From Sarcina sp. DSM 11001 (GTDB lineage: Bacteria > Bacillota > Clostridia > Lachnospirales > Lachnospiraceae): a DNA stretch of 64,000 bases. The position numbers and the translations under genes are program-made. Shown piece after piece: positions 25,237 through 33,635 of this stretch. Location of the stretch: the NCBI RefSeq assembly GCF_900101015.1, contig NZ_FNFZ01000007.1, positions 62,001 to 126,000 of the forward strand, in the 5' to 3' direction. Below the pieces are notes generated by a model. The model was given only the letters and a program-made list of their open reading frames with translations, was not told where the DNA came from and ran no database searches. The first letter of the stretch is position 1; every line of letters starts with the position of its first letter.

Positions 25237-26799
25237 ATGAAAAGAGAAAGCGGAATTCTTTACCCCATTTCGTCCCTGCCCTCACGTTTCGGCATCGGCG
25301 CGTTTTCCAAAGAAGCCTATGAGTTCGTGGACTTCCTGAAGGAAGCCGGCCAGTCTTACTGGCAGGTCCTGCCCCTGTGCCAGACCGGTTTCGGGGACTC
25401 CCCCTATCAGTCTGTCTCCTCCTTTGCGGGCAATCCCTATTTCATCGACCTGGAGAAGCTGATCGAAGAGGGGCTTCTGACCTGGGATGAAGTGAACCGC
25501 TTTGATTTTGGCAGCGATCCCGAAAAGGTCGATTATGGCGCTATGTACAACTATCGCTATACCGTCCTGAGGATCGCCTTTGACCGCTTCAGGACTCTGG
25601 AGTCCTCGCCCAGCCACAGCGCTTATCACGCAGAGTATCAGGAGTATCTGGATAGAGAGCACTACTGGCTCTTTGACTATGCCCTCTATATGGCTCTGAA
25701 GAAAAAATATGAAGGAAAATCCTGGACCGACTGGGAGAAGGGTGAGCGGCTCAGGGATCAGAAAGCCCTGGAGGCATCGGCGCAGGAACTCTCCGATGAC
25801 ATCGACTTCTACCGTTTCCTCCAGTTTGAATTTGACCGCCAGTGGAAAAAACTGCATGCCTATGCGAAAGAACAGGGCATCAAGATCATCGGCGACATCC
25901 CCTTCTACGTGGCAATGGACAGTGCTGCGACCTGGGCTCATTCCGATATTTTCAAATTTGACAAGGACCTGGTCCCGACCGTTGTGGCGGGCTGCCCGCC
26001 TGATGCCTTCTCCCCCACAGGTCAGCTCTGGGGCAATCCTGTCTATGACTGGAAGAAGATGAAGAGGGGCGGTTACAACTGGTGGATCCAGCGCTTCGCC
26101 CGCAACTTTGAGTTCTATGATGTTGTCCGCCTTGACCACTTCAACGGCTTTGCGGAGTATTACGAGGTTCCCTACGGAGACAAGACAGCGGAACACGGGA
26201 CCGTCGTCAAGGGCCCCGGAATCGACTTCTTCAGGACTGTGAAAAAGCAGCTGGGTGAGGTCGCCATTATTGCGGAGGATCTGGGGAACATCACCCCCGC
26301 GACAGAGAAACTGCTCGAGGGGACAGGATATCCGGGCATGAAGGTCCTGCAGTTCGCCTTTGATCCCAGCGAATCCAGCTATTATCTGTCCTACAACCAT
26401 GTGAAGAACGCCGTCGTCTATACCGGCACTCACGACAACACCACGACCCGCGCCTGGATCGAGCAGTGCAGCGACCACGACAGGGACTTCGCCCGCCGCT
26501 TCATCCACTCGGAGAACACTGACTACGGCGCCTTTACCTGGGACTTCATCCGTGAGGCTTTCCGCAGCGTCTGTGACCTCTGCATCATCCCCATCCAGGA
26601 TTATCTGGTCAAGGGCGAGGAGGCCCGCCTCAATACCCCCGGCACTGCCCAGGGCAACTGGCAGTGGCGCGTCCTGCCGGATTTCCTTTCCAAAGAGCTC
26701 GCCCACAGCATTTATGACCTGACAAAGACCTATGGAAGGCTGCCGAAAGTGGATAAAACGGATAAAGATAAAAAAGAAGAGAAGAAACCCCAAAAGTAA
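25237..26799 (+). CDS. malQ: 4-alpha-glucanotransferase (amylomaltase)
   Basis: The 520-residue GH77 enzyme transfers alpha-1,4-glucan segments in maltodextrin and glycogen metabolism. Its start is canonical: RESGILYPISSLPSRFGIGAF, then FLKEAGQSYWQVLPLCQTGFGDSPYQSVSSFAGNPYFIDLE. The catalytic regions are all present: IKIIGDIPFYVAMDSA; VVRLDHFNGFAEYYEVP with the nucleophile Asp; VAIIAEDLGNITP with the acid/base Glu; VVYTGTHDNTTTRAW with the stabilising Asp. ATG 25237 is preferred over a TTG six bases earlier. The C-terminal tail is lysine-rich (DKTDKDKKEEKKPQK). No other maltose gene is nearby. Confidence 0.96.
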   Translation: MKRESGILYPISSLPSRFGIGAFSKEAYEFVDFLKEAGQSYWQVLPLCQTGFGDSPYQSVSSFAGNPYFIDLEKLIEEGLLTWDEVNRFDFGSDPEKVDYGAMYNYRYTVLRIAFDRFRTLESSPSHSAYHAEYQEYLDREHYWLFDYALYMALKKKYEGKSWTDWEKGERLRDQKALEASAQELSDDIDFYRFLQFEFDRQWKKLHAYAKEQGIKIIGDIPFYVAMDSAATWAHSDIFKFDKDLVPTVVAGCPPDAFSPTGQLWGNPVYDWKKMKRGGYNWWIQRFARNFEFYDVVRLDHFNGFAEYYEVPYGDKTAEHGTVVKGPGIDFFRTVKKQLGEVAIIAEDLGNITPATEKLLEGTGYPGMKVLQFAFDPSESSYYLSYNHVKNAVVYTGTHDNTTTRAWIEQCSDHDRDFARRFIHSENTDYGAFTWDFIREAFRSVCDLCIIPIQDYLVKGEEARLNTPGTAQGNWQWRVLPDFLSKELAHSIYDLTKTYGRLPKVDKTDKDKKEEKKPQK

Positions 26800-26952
26800 T
26801 GATCCGAAAAGCAATCCGAAAGATAGAATAAGCTGATAAACCTGTCAGAAGGACGTGTCCTCATTGAATCAATTGTGTCTGCTCCGGGAGCCCCTGTCTC
26901 AGGATTGCATTTTACTAAACGATGCGTAAAACCTTATAAAGGAGACAATAAA

Positions 26953-27891
26953 TTGGATATTAGTATTTTGCTGGTTCTTCAGCAATTCAGAGAAGGAGGC
27001 GGAGGCATTTTTCTCAAATTTCTGGAAAAGATGACTTTTCTGGGAGAAATGAATACAGTGCTGGTCATCATGGCCGTCGTCTACTGGTGTATCGATAAAG
27101 ATATGGGGGCTTACCTGATGATGGGCTGGAGCGGCAACAGGCTGGTCAACGGAATGTTGAAAGTGACAGCCTGTGTCTACCGGCCATGGATCAGAGATGC
27201 CCGGGTCGTTCCGAATGCTGCCACGATGGCCACGGCGACCGGTTACTCTTTTCCCAGCGGCCATTCCATGAATGCCGCTTCAGTTTACGGAGGCTGTCTT
27301 GTCCGCAGTGATTTTTCCAGGGCTTCCCGTATTATATTTGCCCTGACTGTAGCGCTGGTGGCTTTCAGCCGCAATTACCTCGGTGTGCACACCCCCCAGG
27401 ACGTCCTTATCGGTGTTTCCGCAGGACTTCTGGTCATGGTCCTGACTTACCTCCTCATGCGGTGGATCGCTATCCATCCTAAAGAAGATAAGTATGTAGC
27501 CGTGGTCGGGCTGATCCTTGCTGTGCTGGTTGCAACCTATGCGGCAGTCAAACCCTATCCTGCGGATTATGACCTGGAGGGAAAGCTGATCGTGGACGGC
27601 GCGAAAATGGCGAGGGATACCTTCAAGGGTGTGGGCTGGTGCATGGCTTTCCTGATCGGCTGGATCCTGGAGAGACGCCTGGTCAGGTTTACGACACAGA
27701 TCTCCCCTTACCGCAGACTCACCCGTTTAGCGGTCGGTCTTTTTACCTACTATGCAGTCAGTCTGATCCTCGTACCCCTGATCGCGTCAGGGATCTCCGG
27801 TGCGGCAGGAACCCTGGTCTCCTGCTTTGTACAGATGTTTTATGTCGTCTTTCTGTTTCCGCTGTTCTTTAATTGTGTAGAGAGAAATTAA
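26953..27891 (+). CDS. PAP2-family membrane phosphatase, long form
   Basis: The frame contains the PAP2 motifs LKVTACVYRPWIRD (Kx6RP), GYSFPSGHSMNAASVYGG (PSGH) and AFSRNYLGVHTPQDVLIG (SRxxxxxHxxxD). Six or more hydrophobic segments follow, including a long C-terminal membrane half (TRLAVGLFTYYAVSLILVPLIASG). A strong AAAGGAG lies 8 nt before TTG 26953, so I choose that start (312 residues) over the in-frame opening at 26875. The substrate is probably a lipid phosphate or pyrophosphate, unlike the shorter PAP2 protein at 5672, which has an Arg in the PSGH motif. A clear terminator follows. Confidence 0.88.
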   Translation: MDISILLVLQQFREGGGGIFLKFLEKMTFLGEMNTVLVIMAVVYWCIDKDMGAYLMMGWSGNRLVNGMLKVTACVYRPWIRDARVVPNAATMATATGYSFPSGHSMNAASVYGGCLVRSDFSRASRIIFALTVALVAFSRNYLGVHTPQDVLIGVSAGLLVMVLTYLLMRWIAIHPKEDKYVAVVGLILAVLVATYAAVKPYPADYDLEGKLIVDGAKMARDTFKGVGWCMAFLIGWILERRLVRFTTQISPYRRLTRLAVGLFTYYAVSLILVPLIASGISGAAGTLVSCFVQMFYVVFLFPLFFNCVERN

Positions 27892-27904
27892 TGAAAGAAA
27901 TGAA

Positions 27905-27932
27905 AGCAGGCTGTCAGCAGCCTGCTTTTTTT
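27905..27932 (+). terminator. Rho-independent terminator after the second PAP2 gene
   Basis: GCAGGCTG pairs with CAGCCTGC across a 4-nt loop and is followed by eight T residues. Confidence 0.9.
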
Positions 27933-27994
27933 CGTTCATTTTTTGACACTTATTTGACAAAGTCTGGAATTTTTGTTTGTTTTATACAGGATTG

Positions 27995-28003
27995 TGCTAT
28001 ACT
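27995..28003 (+). promoter_or_regulatory. Candidate extended -10 promoter for the transglutaminase-like gene
   Basis: TGC-TATACT gives an extended -10 box 75 nt before the start codon. The TTGACA at 27954-27959 is too far away (38 bp) to be its -35 box, and no good -35 lies at the usual distance. Confidence 0.35.
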
Positions 28004-28077
28004 TATTTTACTTTTTTACATTTAAGATTCTCTTGTGCCGTCTTTTGGACATGAGGGGGAAGGAAGAGAGGATAAAT

Positions 28078-31047
28078 ATGATCAGGCAGAACAGGTTGAT
28101 AGCAGCGATTTTGTCCGCAGTGTTGGTTTTCTCAATGGTTCCGTCGGGAGTACTTGCGGCAGAGGAGACAGTGGATTCTTCCCGGATGGAAATAGAAAGC
28201 GAAGGGAACAGACAAAGTGAAGAGACAGATATGGCTGTTTCTGAATATGAGGAGGACAGCTCTGTCCTCGCTGAAGCTGCCGAAGGGGCAGGGGACGATA
28301 TGGTCCTTTCCGGAGCTGCTGCTGATGAAGGAGAGGATGACGCAGCCCTTCCCGGAACTGCCGATGGGAAAGAAGACGATGCGGCCCTTCCCGGGACTGA
28401 TGAAGGAGACAGCACAGCTTTTTCCGGGACTGCCGAAGGAGAAGAAGACAGTGAAGCCCTTTCCGGGACTGCCGAAGGAGAAGAGGACAGTGAGGCCCTT
28501 CCCGGAGCTGGCAGCGGGAAAGGAGACAGTCTTGTCTCTCCCGAAACAGCTGATGGGGAAGGAGACGGTACTGTCTCTCCCGAAACAGCCAATGAGAAAG
28601 GCGCTGAAATTGCTTTTCCCGAAACAGTTGATGGAGAAGAGCAGGAAATCATCAACAGCCCGGACGAACTGACAGAGACAGAGGTATCAGCAGAAAAGGC
28701 GGAAGAAGAGAAAGGGCGACAGGAGGTAAAGGAAGAGCAGGAGAGTGCTGATTCTGTCTCCGGAGTGCCTCAGGCAGAAGCTGTTTTTGAAGAGGAGGAG
28801 ACGATTTCTGACACTGCTCAGGATACAGCGATTGAAGAAACGGCCAAAGAGCAGAAAGAGGAATCTGATGAAGGGCAAAAACAGCTTGTGCAGCCCGAAA
28901 TGACTTTTATTGGAGAAGAAACAGCAGATGAGGAGGAACAGTATGAAGAGTTCCTCAATGCTGTCTTCTTTGGAGCCGGCACATCTGACAGATCTGGATC
29001 CGGAAATAAAAAGAACTCTGGATCTTATCTGACCGGACCGGACAAGCTGTTCTATACCAGGCTTGCAGAAGCGGCAGGTGAGATTGTCAGAGGAGAAAGA
29101 GATTCAGGATTAGTTGAAGTTCCGTTAACAGAGATTACGGGAGGGAAAATTGATTTTACAGCCCAGGATCTGGGCCTCGATTATATAGTTGATGAAAGCG
29201 GCTCTGAGAATCCCGGGATAGCACAGGCATTAAGTGAAAAGTTTCCTATGGATTTTGCCAGGATCCAGACATGTCTGCTTGCCGACTGTGCCTATGAGAT
29301 GTTTCCTCTTAAAGCAGGTATTGCTTATCAGGCAGAGTTCAGTTTCTGGCCGGAAGGAACTGGAAATGACTCGGTGGTACACCTGAGCGGAGAGTATTAT
29401 ATTGTCGGCCTGAACCCGATTCAGAGGTTCGCTGATCCGGATGGCGATGAGTTTGCAATCAACTCTGACAAAATCAGGGAAGTCCTTTACGCCGCTGACA
29501 ATGCCAGGAGGATCGTCAGCAATGCGGAGGGTATGTCGGACTACTACAAACTCAACTACTATAAGGAGAAAATCTGCGATCTGGTGTCTTACGACGAGGA
29601 TGCGAGAGCTCAGGGCCTGAGTTATGACGATCAGGGCGCATGGGCCCTCCTCAATGTATTTGATGGTGATGACTCAACAAATGTAGTCTGTGAGGGTTAT
29701 GCGGAAGCATTCCAGTATTTATGTGAGCTGACAACTTTTGAAGGCGATACATACGCCTATTCTGTAACGGGAAACATGGCCGGCGGAACCGGTGAGGGAG
29801 GCCATAAATGGAATATCGTTCATATTGACGGAAGCAATTATATCGCTGATATAACCAATTCCGACAAGGGGTCCGCCGGTGAAGACGGGAAGCTCTTCCT
29901 TAAGGGAATGGAAGGAAGTGTTGAGGACGGATATACCAAAGAATGGCCGGCGAGAGAAGTGGAAACTGATCTTGGCAACGGCAGCTATTCGGTCACCATT
30001 TATCCCGGAGGGACAATCAGTTTTGTCTATGATGACGACACTAAGAAAGCCTTTGAAATTGAAGATTTAACTCTTTCCGGAAGTGATTACGATGCGCCTG
30101 AGCCGAACCCGGTGGACGACAGGGTGATGATCAAAGGTGTGCAGGTGCATCTGACGGATAAGGTCGGCCTGATCGTATATGTAAAACCTCTTGAGGGTTC
30201 AGATCTGGCAGAGGATGATTACATGGAGTTCCTCTGCAATGACGAAATGACAGATATAGGGGTGGGAGAACCGGGCTGCCGGAAGCTTACGATCACAGAC
30301 TATACGGGGGAGGATGTTGAAGTCTATGCCTTTGAATATGATCTGTGGATCAAACAGATGGCGGATGAAGTCAGCTTCCGCATGGTCATAGGCGGCGTGG
30401 AAGGTACAGAAAAGACTTATTCCGTAAAGGATTATGCTGAAGAAATCCTTCGTGGCAGCTGGTATGGGAACTACTCCGAAAAGGAAAAGGAACTGGCAAA
30501 AGCACTGCTTAATCTGGGCGGGTACGCACAGGAGTATTTTGGATATAATACGGACCACTGCGCAAATGGCAGTATCGACAGGGAACTGGGCCCTGACCCT
30601 GATCTCAGCGAGTACAAATATACGCTGACCAGGGAAGAAGACAACGGAGGTTTTCATCTGAAACAGGCGACACTGCTGCTTGGGACCTATATTTCATTGC
30701 TTTTCACCTATGAAACAGACGAGGGCAAGGGTATCGAAGATTTTGATATTCTGATCGATGGCTGTGATATCTCAACAAGCAAAACCACTCCTGCAGGTGA
30801 AACAATTGAAGTGGGATATAATGACGTTCTGGATAAACAATGTATGGTCATTGGGAATATAGAACCGTATAGATGGAACGAGATGCATACACTTGAGGTA
30901 AGACCAAAGGAACAGTCGCAGGTTGTCTGTACTTTAAGTTATGGCCCGCTGTCTTATTGTTATTCCAAGCTTCAAAAAGGGAACAATAAGTTGAAAAATC
31001 TCTGTACAGCCATTTATAAATATTGGGAAACAGTGTCCGGGGAGTAA
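28078..31047 (+). CDS. Secreted transglutaminase-like surface protein, repeat-rich N-terminus
   Basis: The 989-residue protein starts with a Sec signal (MIRQNRLIAAILSAVLVFSMV, ending near VLAAEE). An AGGAAGAGAGG region precedes the ATG. Residues ~50-290 are acidic, with degenerate repeats of the kind SGTAEGEEDSEAL. The transglutaminase-like core shows the papain-type triad: Cys538 in NVVCEGYAEAFQYLCEL, His576 in GGHKWNIVHIDG, Asp591 in YIADITNSD. The last ~270 residues (VQVHLTDKVGLIVYVKP...SVKDYAEEIL...ALLNLGGYAQEYFGYNTD...GPLSYCYSKLQ) form a second module shared with the protein at 52326. No LPXTG or SLH anchor is seen. Substrate and role (protein crosslinking, amidation or proteolysis) are unknown. 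Confidence 0.8.
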   Translation: MIRQNRLIAAILSAVLVFSMVPSGVLAAEETVDSSRMEIESEGNRQSEETDMAVSEYEEDSSVLAEAAEGAGDDMVLSGAAADEGEDDAALPGTADGKEDDAALPGTDEGDSTAFSGTAEGEEDSEALSGTAEGEEDSEALPGAGSGKGDSLVSPETADGEGDGTVSPETANEKGAEIAFPETVDGEEQEIINSPDELTETEVSAEKAEEEKGRQEVKEEQESADSVSGVPQAEAVFEEEETISDTAQDTAIEETAKEQKEESDEGQKQLVQPEMTFIGEETADEEEQYEEFLNAVFFGAGTSDRSGSGNKKNSGSYLTGPDKLFYTRLAEAAGEIVRGERDSGLVEVPLTEITGGKIDFTAQDLGLDYIVDESGSENPGIAQALSEKFPMDFARIQTCLLADCAYEMFPLKAGIAYQAEFSFWPEGTGNDSVVHLSGEYYIVGLNPIQRFADPDGDEFAINSDKIREVLYAADNARRIVSNAEGMSDYYKLNYYKEKICDLVSYDEDARAQGLSYDDQGAWALLNVFDGDDSTNVVCEGYAEAFQYLCELTTFEGDTYAYSVTGNMAGGTGEGGHKWNIVHIDGSNYIADITNSDKGSAGEDGKLFLKGMEGSVEDGYTKEWPAREVETDLGNGSYSVTIYPGGTISFVYDDDTKKAFEIEDLTLSGSDYDAPEPNPVDDRVMIKGVQVHLTDKVGLIVYVKPLEGSDLAEDDYMEFLCNDEMTDIGVGEPGCRKLTITDYTGEDVEVYAFEYDLWIKQMADEVSFRMVIGGVEGTEKTYSVKDYAEEILRGSWYGNYSEKEKELAKALLNLGGYAQEYFGYNTDHCANGSIDRELGPDPDLSEYKYTLTREEDNGGFHLKQATLLLGTYISLLFTYETDEGKGIEDFDILIDGCDISTSKTTPAGETIEVGYNDVLDKQCMVIGNIEPYRWNEMHTLEVRPKEQSQVVCTLSYGPLSYCYSKLQKGNNKLKNLCTAIYKYWETVSGE

Positions 31048-31054
31048 TGATATT

Positions 31055-32278
31055 GTGAATTCCAGAAAGAAAATCGGTCTGGTCGCAGGCGCTGTCATTG
31101 CCTTGTTCCTTGCAGCAGGCATCGGGATATCAGCGGTCAGGACCGGTAAAGAGCAAAGAACGAAAATAGAAATGGAACAGACGGTTAAAGCCGACAGTCA
31201 AAGCAGCGAGGTCAAAACTGTGACGGCTGAGCCTGATCCCCCTTCTGATCTGAAGGATGAAATCCCGAGGCAGGTATCTGCGCCTGCGGATCCGGATGCA
31301 GGTCCTGCTGCCGGGCAGACAGACTCCGCAGGGGAGAGGGGACAGGACACAGATAAGGCTGCCCTGCCTGCTGACGGATTTCAGAGACCGGCTCCGGAAA
31401 CGGAGAATCGCCCGGAAGCACCCGGTCAGACAGAGACAAAGGGGCAGGCAGCACCTGAGGTCATTGACAAGACGGAGGAGTACACAGATACGGATTCCGA
31501 TGAGCCTGCTGATCCCGGAGACCTCCTGGATTCAGATACCCGGACGGAGACGGAGGATCGCCCAGATCCCGCTTACCCAACAGAAACTGAGGACTTTAAT
31601 GATTCTGAAGAAAACAGCGATGAGGACAGGCGGGATCAGGATTCCCCTGATCCGGGGAGCGCTGTCCTGCCTCCCGACGATCTTCAGGAGGAGGATACGG
31701 AGAGACAAAAGCCCACTGAGCCCGGTGTTCAGCCGGAGACAGTAGAACCGGCAGAATCCAGTGGCCGGTCCGGAACAGAAGACAATACAAGCTCAGGCGC
31801 CCGGCCCGGGACAGAGGGCAATACAGACTCCAGTGTCCGGCCCGGGACAGAGGACAATACAGGCTCAGGCGCCCGGCCCGGGACAGAGGACAATACAGGC
31901 TCCAGTGTCCGGTCCGGAACAGAGGACAATACAAACTCCAGTGTCCGGTCCGGAACAGAGGACAATACAGACTCCGGTGCCAGGCCCGGGACAGAGGACA
32001 ATACAGGCTCAGGCGCCCAGCCCGGGACAGAGGGCAATACAGGCTCAGGCGCCCGGCCCGGGACAGAGGACAATACAGGCTCCGGCGCCCGGCCCGGGAC
32101 AGAGAACCAGGATCCTGCAGATTCTGCTTCCCACGTAGGACCGGAGAATCCCACTGGTCCTGCTGACGATTGGGAAAACGGAGAACAGAATAGCTCCGGA
32201 GAACAAAACGGCGAGAGTGAATACAGGGATGAAATCAGGGAAAGAGAAAAGAACGAACTGCCGATCGTGTTCTTTTGA
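31055..32278 (+). CDS. Membrane-anchored low-complexity protein with 12-residue tandem repeats
   Basis: Translation likely begins at GTG 31055, 10 nt after GGGGAG and 7 nt after the stop of the transglutaminase-like gene, so the two form an operon. The 407-residue product has one N-terminal membrane segment (IGLVAGAVIALFLAAGIGISAV). It is otherwise extracellular, unstructured and rich in E, D, P, T and G. Residues ~240-350 are nine copies of a 12-residue unit (GTEDNTGSGARP and variants). The ending is polar, then ELPIVFF. It looks like a stalk or spacer, perhaps displaying or holding the partner enzyme at the surface (inference). No homologous family is recognised. Confidence 0.7.
   Translation: MNSRKKIGLVAGAVIALFLAAGIGISAVRTGKEQRTKIEMEQTVKADSQSSEVKTVTAEPDPPSDLKDEIPRQVSAPADPDAGPAAGQTDSAGERGQDTDKAALPADGFQRPAPETENRPEAPGQTETKGQAAPEVIDKTEEYTDTDSDEPADPGDLLDSDTRTETEDRPDPAYPTETEDFNDSEENSDEDRRDQDSPDPGSAVLPPDDLQEEDTERQKPTEPGVQPETVEPAESSGRSGTEDNTSSGARPGTEGNTDSSVRPGTEDNTGSGARPGTEDNTGSSVRSGTEDNTNSSVRSGTEDNTDSGARPGTEDNTGSGAQPGTEGNTGSGARPGTEDNTGSGARPGTENQDPADSASHVGPENPTGPADDWENGEQNSSGEQNGESEYRDEIREREKNELPIVFF
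31770..32104 (+). repeat. 36-bp in-frame tandem repeat array
   Basis: About nine copies of a 36-bp unit encode GTEDNTGSGARP with variants at residues 4, 6, 7 and 9-12. The copies form two mixed subtypes (SGARP and SSVRS), pointing to recombination within the array. Confidence 0.85.
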
Positions 32279-32413
32279 TTAAGGGGATATCAAGGACTTT
32301 TCTTTGATGACGACAACGAAATGAAAGAATACATTTCCGCACAGTGTGCAAAGTTTATAAACCTGCAATTCTATGGCAGTAGTGAACCAGCTTCAGGAAA
32401 GGAATAGTTAAAA

Positions 32414-32521
32414 ATGGAAAAATATGAAACTCCCGTAATGGAAATCGATTTATTTGATGAAGCGGAATTGAAAACATACACCGGAACCGGAGATGCATTA
32501 GATCCTGAAAGTTTTCAATAA
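32414..32521 (+). CDS. 35-residue peptide with YxxP motif, candidate modified-peptide precursor
   Basis: The frame starts at an ATG with AGGAAAGG about 11 nt upstream and ends at TAA 32519-32521. The peptide begins MEKYETPVMEIDLF and ends LDPESFQ. The YETPVM segment resembles the YxxPxL motif by which lasso-type precursors bind their recognition element. The polar second half (TYTGTGDALDPES) has the Gly/Thr/Asp-rich look of small precursor peptides in Firmicutes. An HPr-kinase-like gene starts 223 nt downstream, with a structured element between. A Ser three residues from the end would be a possible phosphorylation site. No cyclase, protease or exporter gene is nearby, so the role is open. 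Confidence 0.5.
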   Translation: MEKYETPVMEIDLFDEAELKTYTGTGDALDPESFQ

Positions 32522-32531
32522 CAGAAAAATA

Positions 32532-32686
32532 GTTACAGTACAGATCGGCTCGAAACTCGAGGCGTTTTTCGCGGCTTCTCGCGAAAAACCCGAGTTCAAC
32601 GGCGCGCGGCGCACGCGAAGCGTATTGGAATCGCCGCGCGCAAGCGTTACATGTCCACGCCCTTCGAGTGGGCGTGGACAGTAACG
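32532..32686 (+). repeat. Full copy of the GTTAC-n-GTACAG structured element
   Basis: The element starts GTTACAGTACAG and ends GTAACG, so its ends can pair. Inside are three stems. A: CTCGAGGCGTTTTTCGCG with CGCGAAAAACCCGAG. B: GCGCGCGGCG/CGCCGCGCGC around a loop holding GCGTATTGGAAT. C: GTCCACGCCC/GGGCGTGGAC inside CGTTAC/GTAACG. The second copy (45317-45495, minus strand) keeps the core and the order of stems but with different paired bases. Confidence 0.75.
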
Positions 32687-32744
32687 AAAAATAAGATACT
32701 ATCCGGAATATTCGTTCCATGGAATTTACTCTAGCAATTGTGTT

Positions 32745-33605
32745 ATGATAGTTTTTGACTCGAAATTTCAGGCTTTCAGACAGCCTGTAATGCCGACAGG
32801 CGTCCCCCGACGGCAGCTGATCCTTAATCTCGCAGGAGTCGGATTCAAAATTGATCCAGTCAACCGCAGCCAGTTAGCTCTGTGCTTCGCAGGGTATGAA
32901 GACCTTCCGGAATACACCGGAAATACGCCTGGGACTGCTGATGGAGTCAGGATCAGCGCCGTCAATACACCGATAGTCTCTCTGGGGATAAGACCGGAGG
33001 AGATCAGAGAAGAGAAGGCTCTGTTTCTGCGCCATTGGCAGGATAAAGGGGCAGAGATCCCTTTTATGGACGACTACTGGCATGAGATCAATGCCCTGCG
33101 TAGAAAGATGCTTACCGTCCTGATCGAACACCAAATCATCCAACTTCATGGTTCTGCAATCTGTGTGGACGGCCAGGGCGTCCTTTTTACTGCGCCGAGC
33201 GGGACCGGCAAGAGCACGCATTCACGGCTGTGGAGGGAGAGGTTTGGTAAAGAGGTCATCATGATCAATGATGACAAACCTCTGATCCGAGTGACTGATG
33301 ATGGTATCCTGATCTGCGGCGCACCCTGGAACGGCAAACACCGTCTGGGGAGACAGATCGCAGCTCCGCTCAGGGCAGTCGTACGTCTGCGGCGCGGCGA
33401 AGCCAATGAAATCAGTCCGCTTGATAATGCGGGAGCTTTCAGGGAACTGTTCCTGCAGACCTATCAATTCAGAGACAGAGAAAAGATGCAGAGGGTCATT
33501 TCTGTTCTGGCCCGGATCATTGAAGATGTCCCCTGTTATTCCCTGCTTTGCAATATGGAACCGGAGGCGGCGGAAGTGGCCAGGGAAGGGCTGAGAGGAA
33601 TATAA
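32745..33605 (+). CDS. HPr kinase/PEPCK-like phosphotransferase
   Basis: The 286-residue protein resembles the C-terminal domain of HPr kinase and its relatives in peptide-modification loci. The P-loop is FTAPSGTGKSTHSRLW near residue 148. MINDDKPLIRV (~172) supplies the acidic metal/catalytic region, ICGAPWNGKHRLG (~190) a second loop, and EDVPCYSLLCNMEPEAAEVA the C-terminal end. The N-terminal ~110 residues lack the classical HprK domain. Family knowledge: related kinases (PadeK/ThcoK type) phosphorylate lasso-peptide precursors, while true HprK acts on HPr. The neighbouring 35-residue peptide makes the first more likely here, by inference. The last 15 bp, with the stop codon, are duplicated immediately downstream. 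Confidence 0.72.
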   Translation: MIVFDSKFQAFRQPVMPTGVPRRQLILNLAGVGFKIDPVNRSQLALCFAGYEDLPEYTGNTPGTADGVRISAVNTPIVSLGIRPEEIREEKALFLRHWQDKGAEIPFMDDYWHEINALRRKMLTVLIEHQIIQLHGSAICVDGQGVLFTAPSGTGKSTHSRLWRERFGKEVIMINDDKPLIRVTDDGILICGAPWNGKHRLGRQIAAPLRAVVRLRRGEANEISPLDNAGAFRELFLQTYQFRDREKMQRVISVLARIIEDVPCYSLLCNMEPEAAEVAREGLRGI

Positions 33606-33620
33606 TTGAGAGGAATATAA
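33591..33620 (+). repeat. 15-bp tandem duplication of a gene end including the stop
   Basis: CTGAGAGGAATATAA (ending in the stop codon) is followed directly by TTGAGAGGAATATAA. Confidence 0.85.
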
Positions 33621-33635
33621 AAGGGAAATTCTTGG

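Noticed and set aside
31729-32154. Antisense and +1 frames with PGRAPEPVLSSV or PGPGQRTIQA repeats
   Set aside because: They are alternative readings of the 36-bp repeat. Only the frame giving GTEDNTGSGARP continues an N-terminal membrane protein with a start site.
32414-33605. A complete lasso-peptide cluster
   Set aside because: Only a precursor-like peptide and a kinase-like gene are present. No asparagine-synthetase-like cyclase, B1/B2 protein or dedicated exporter was found.
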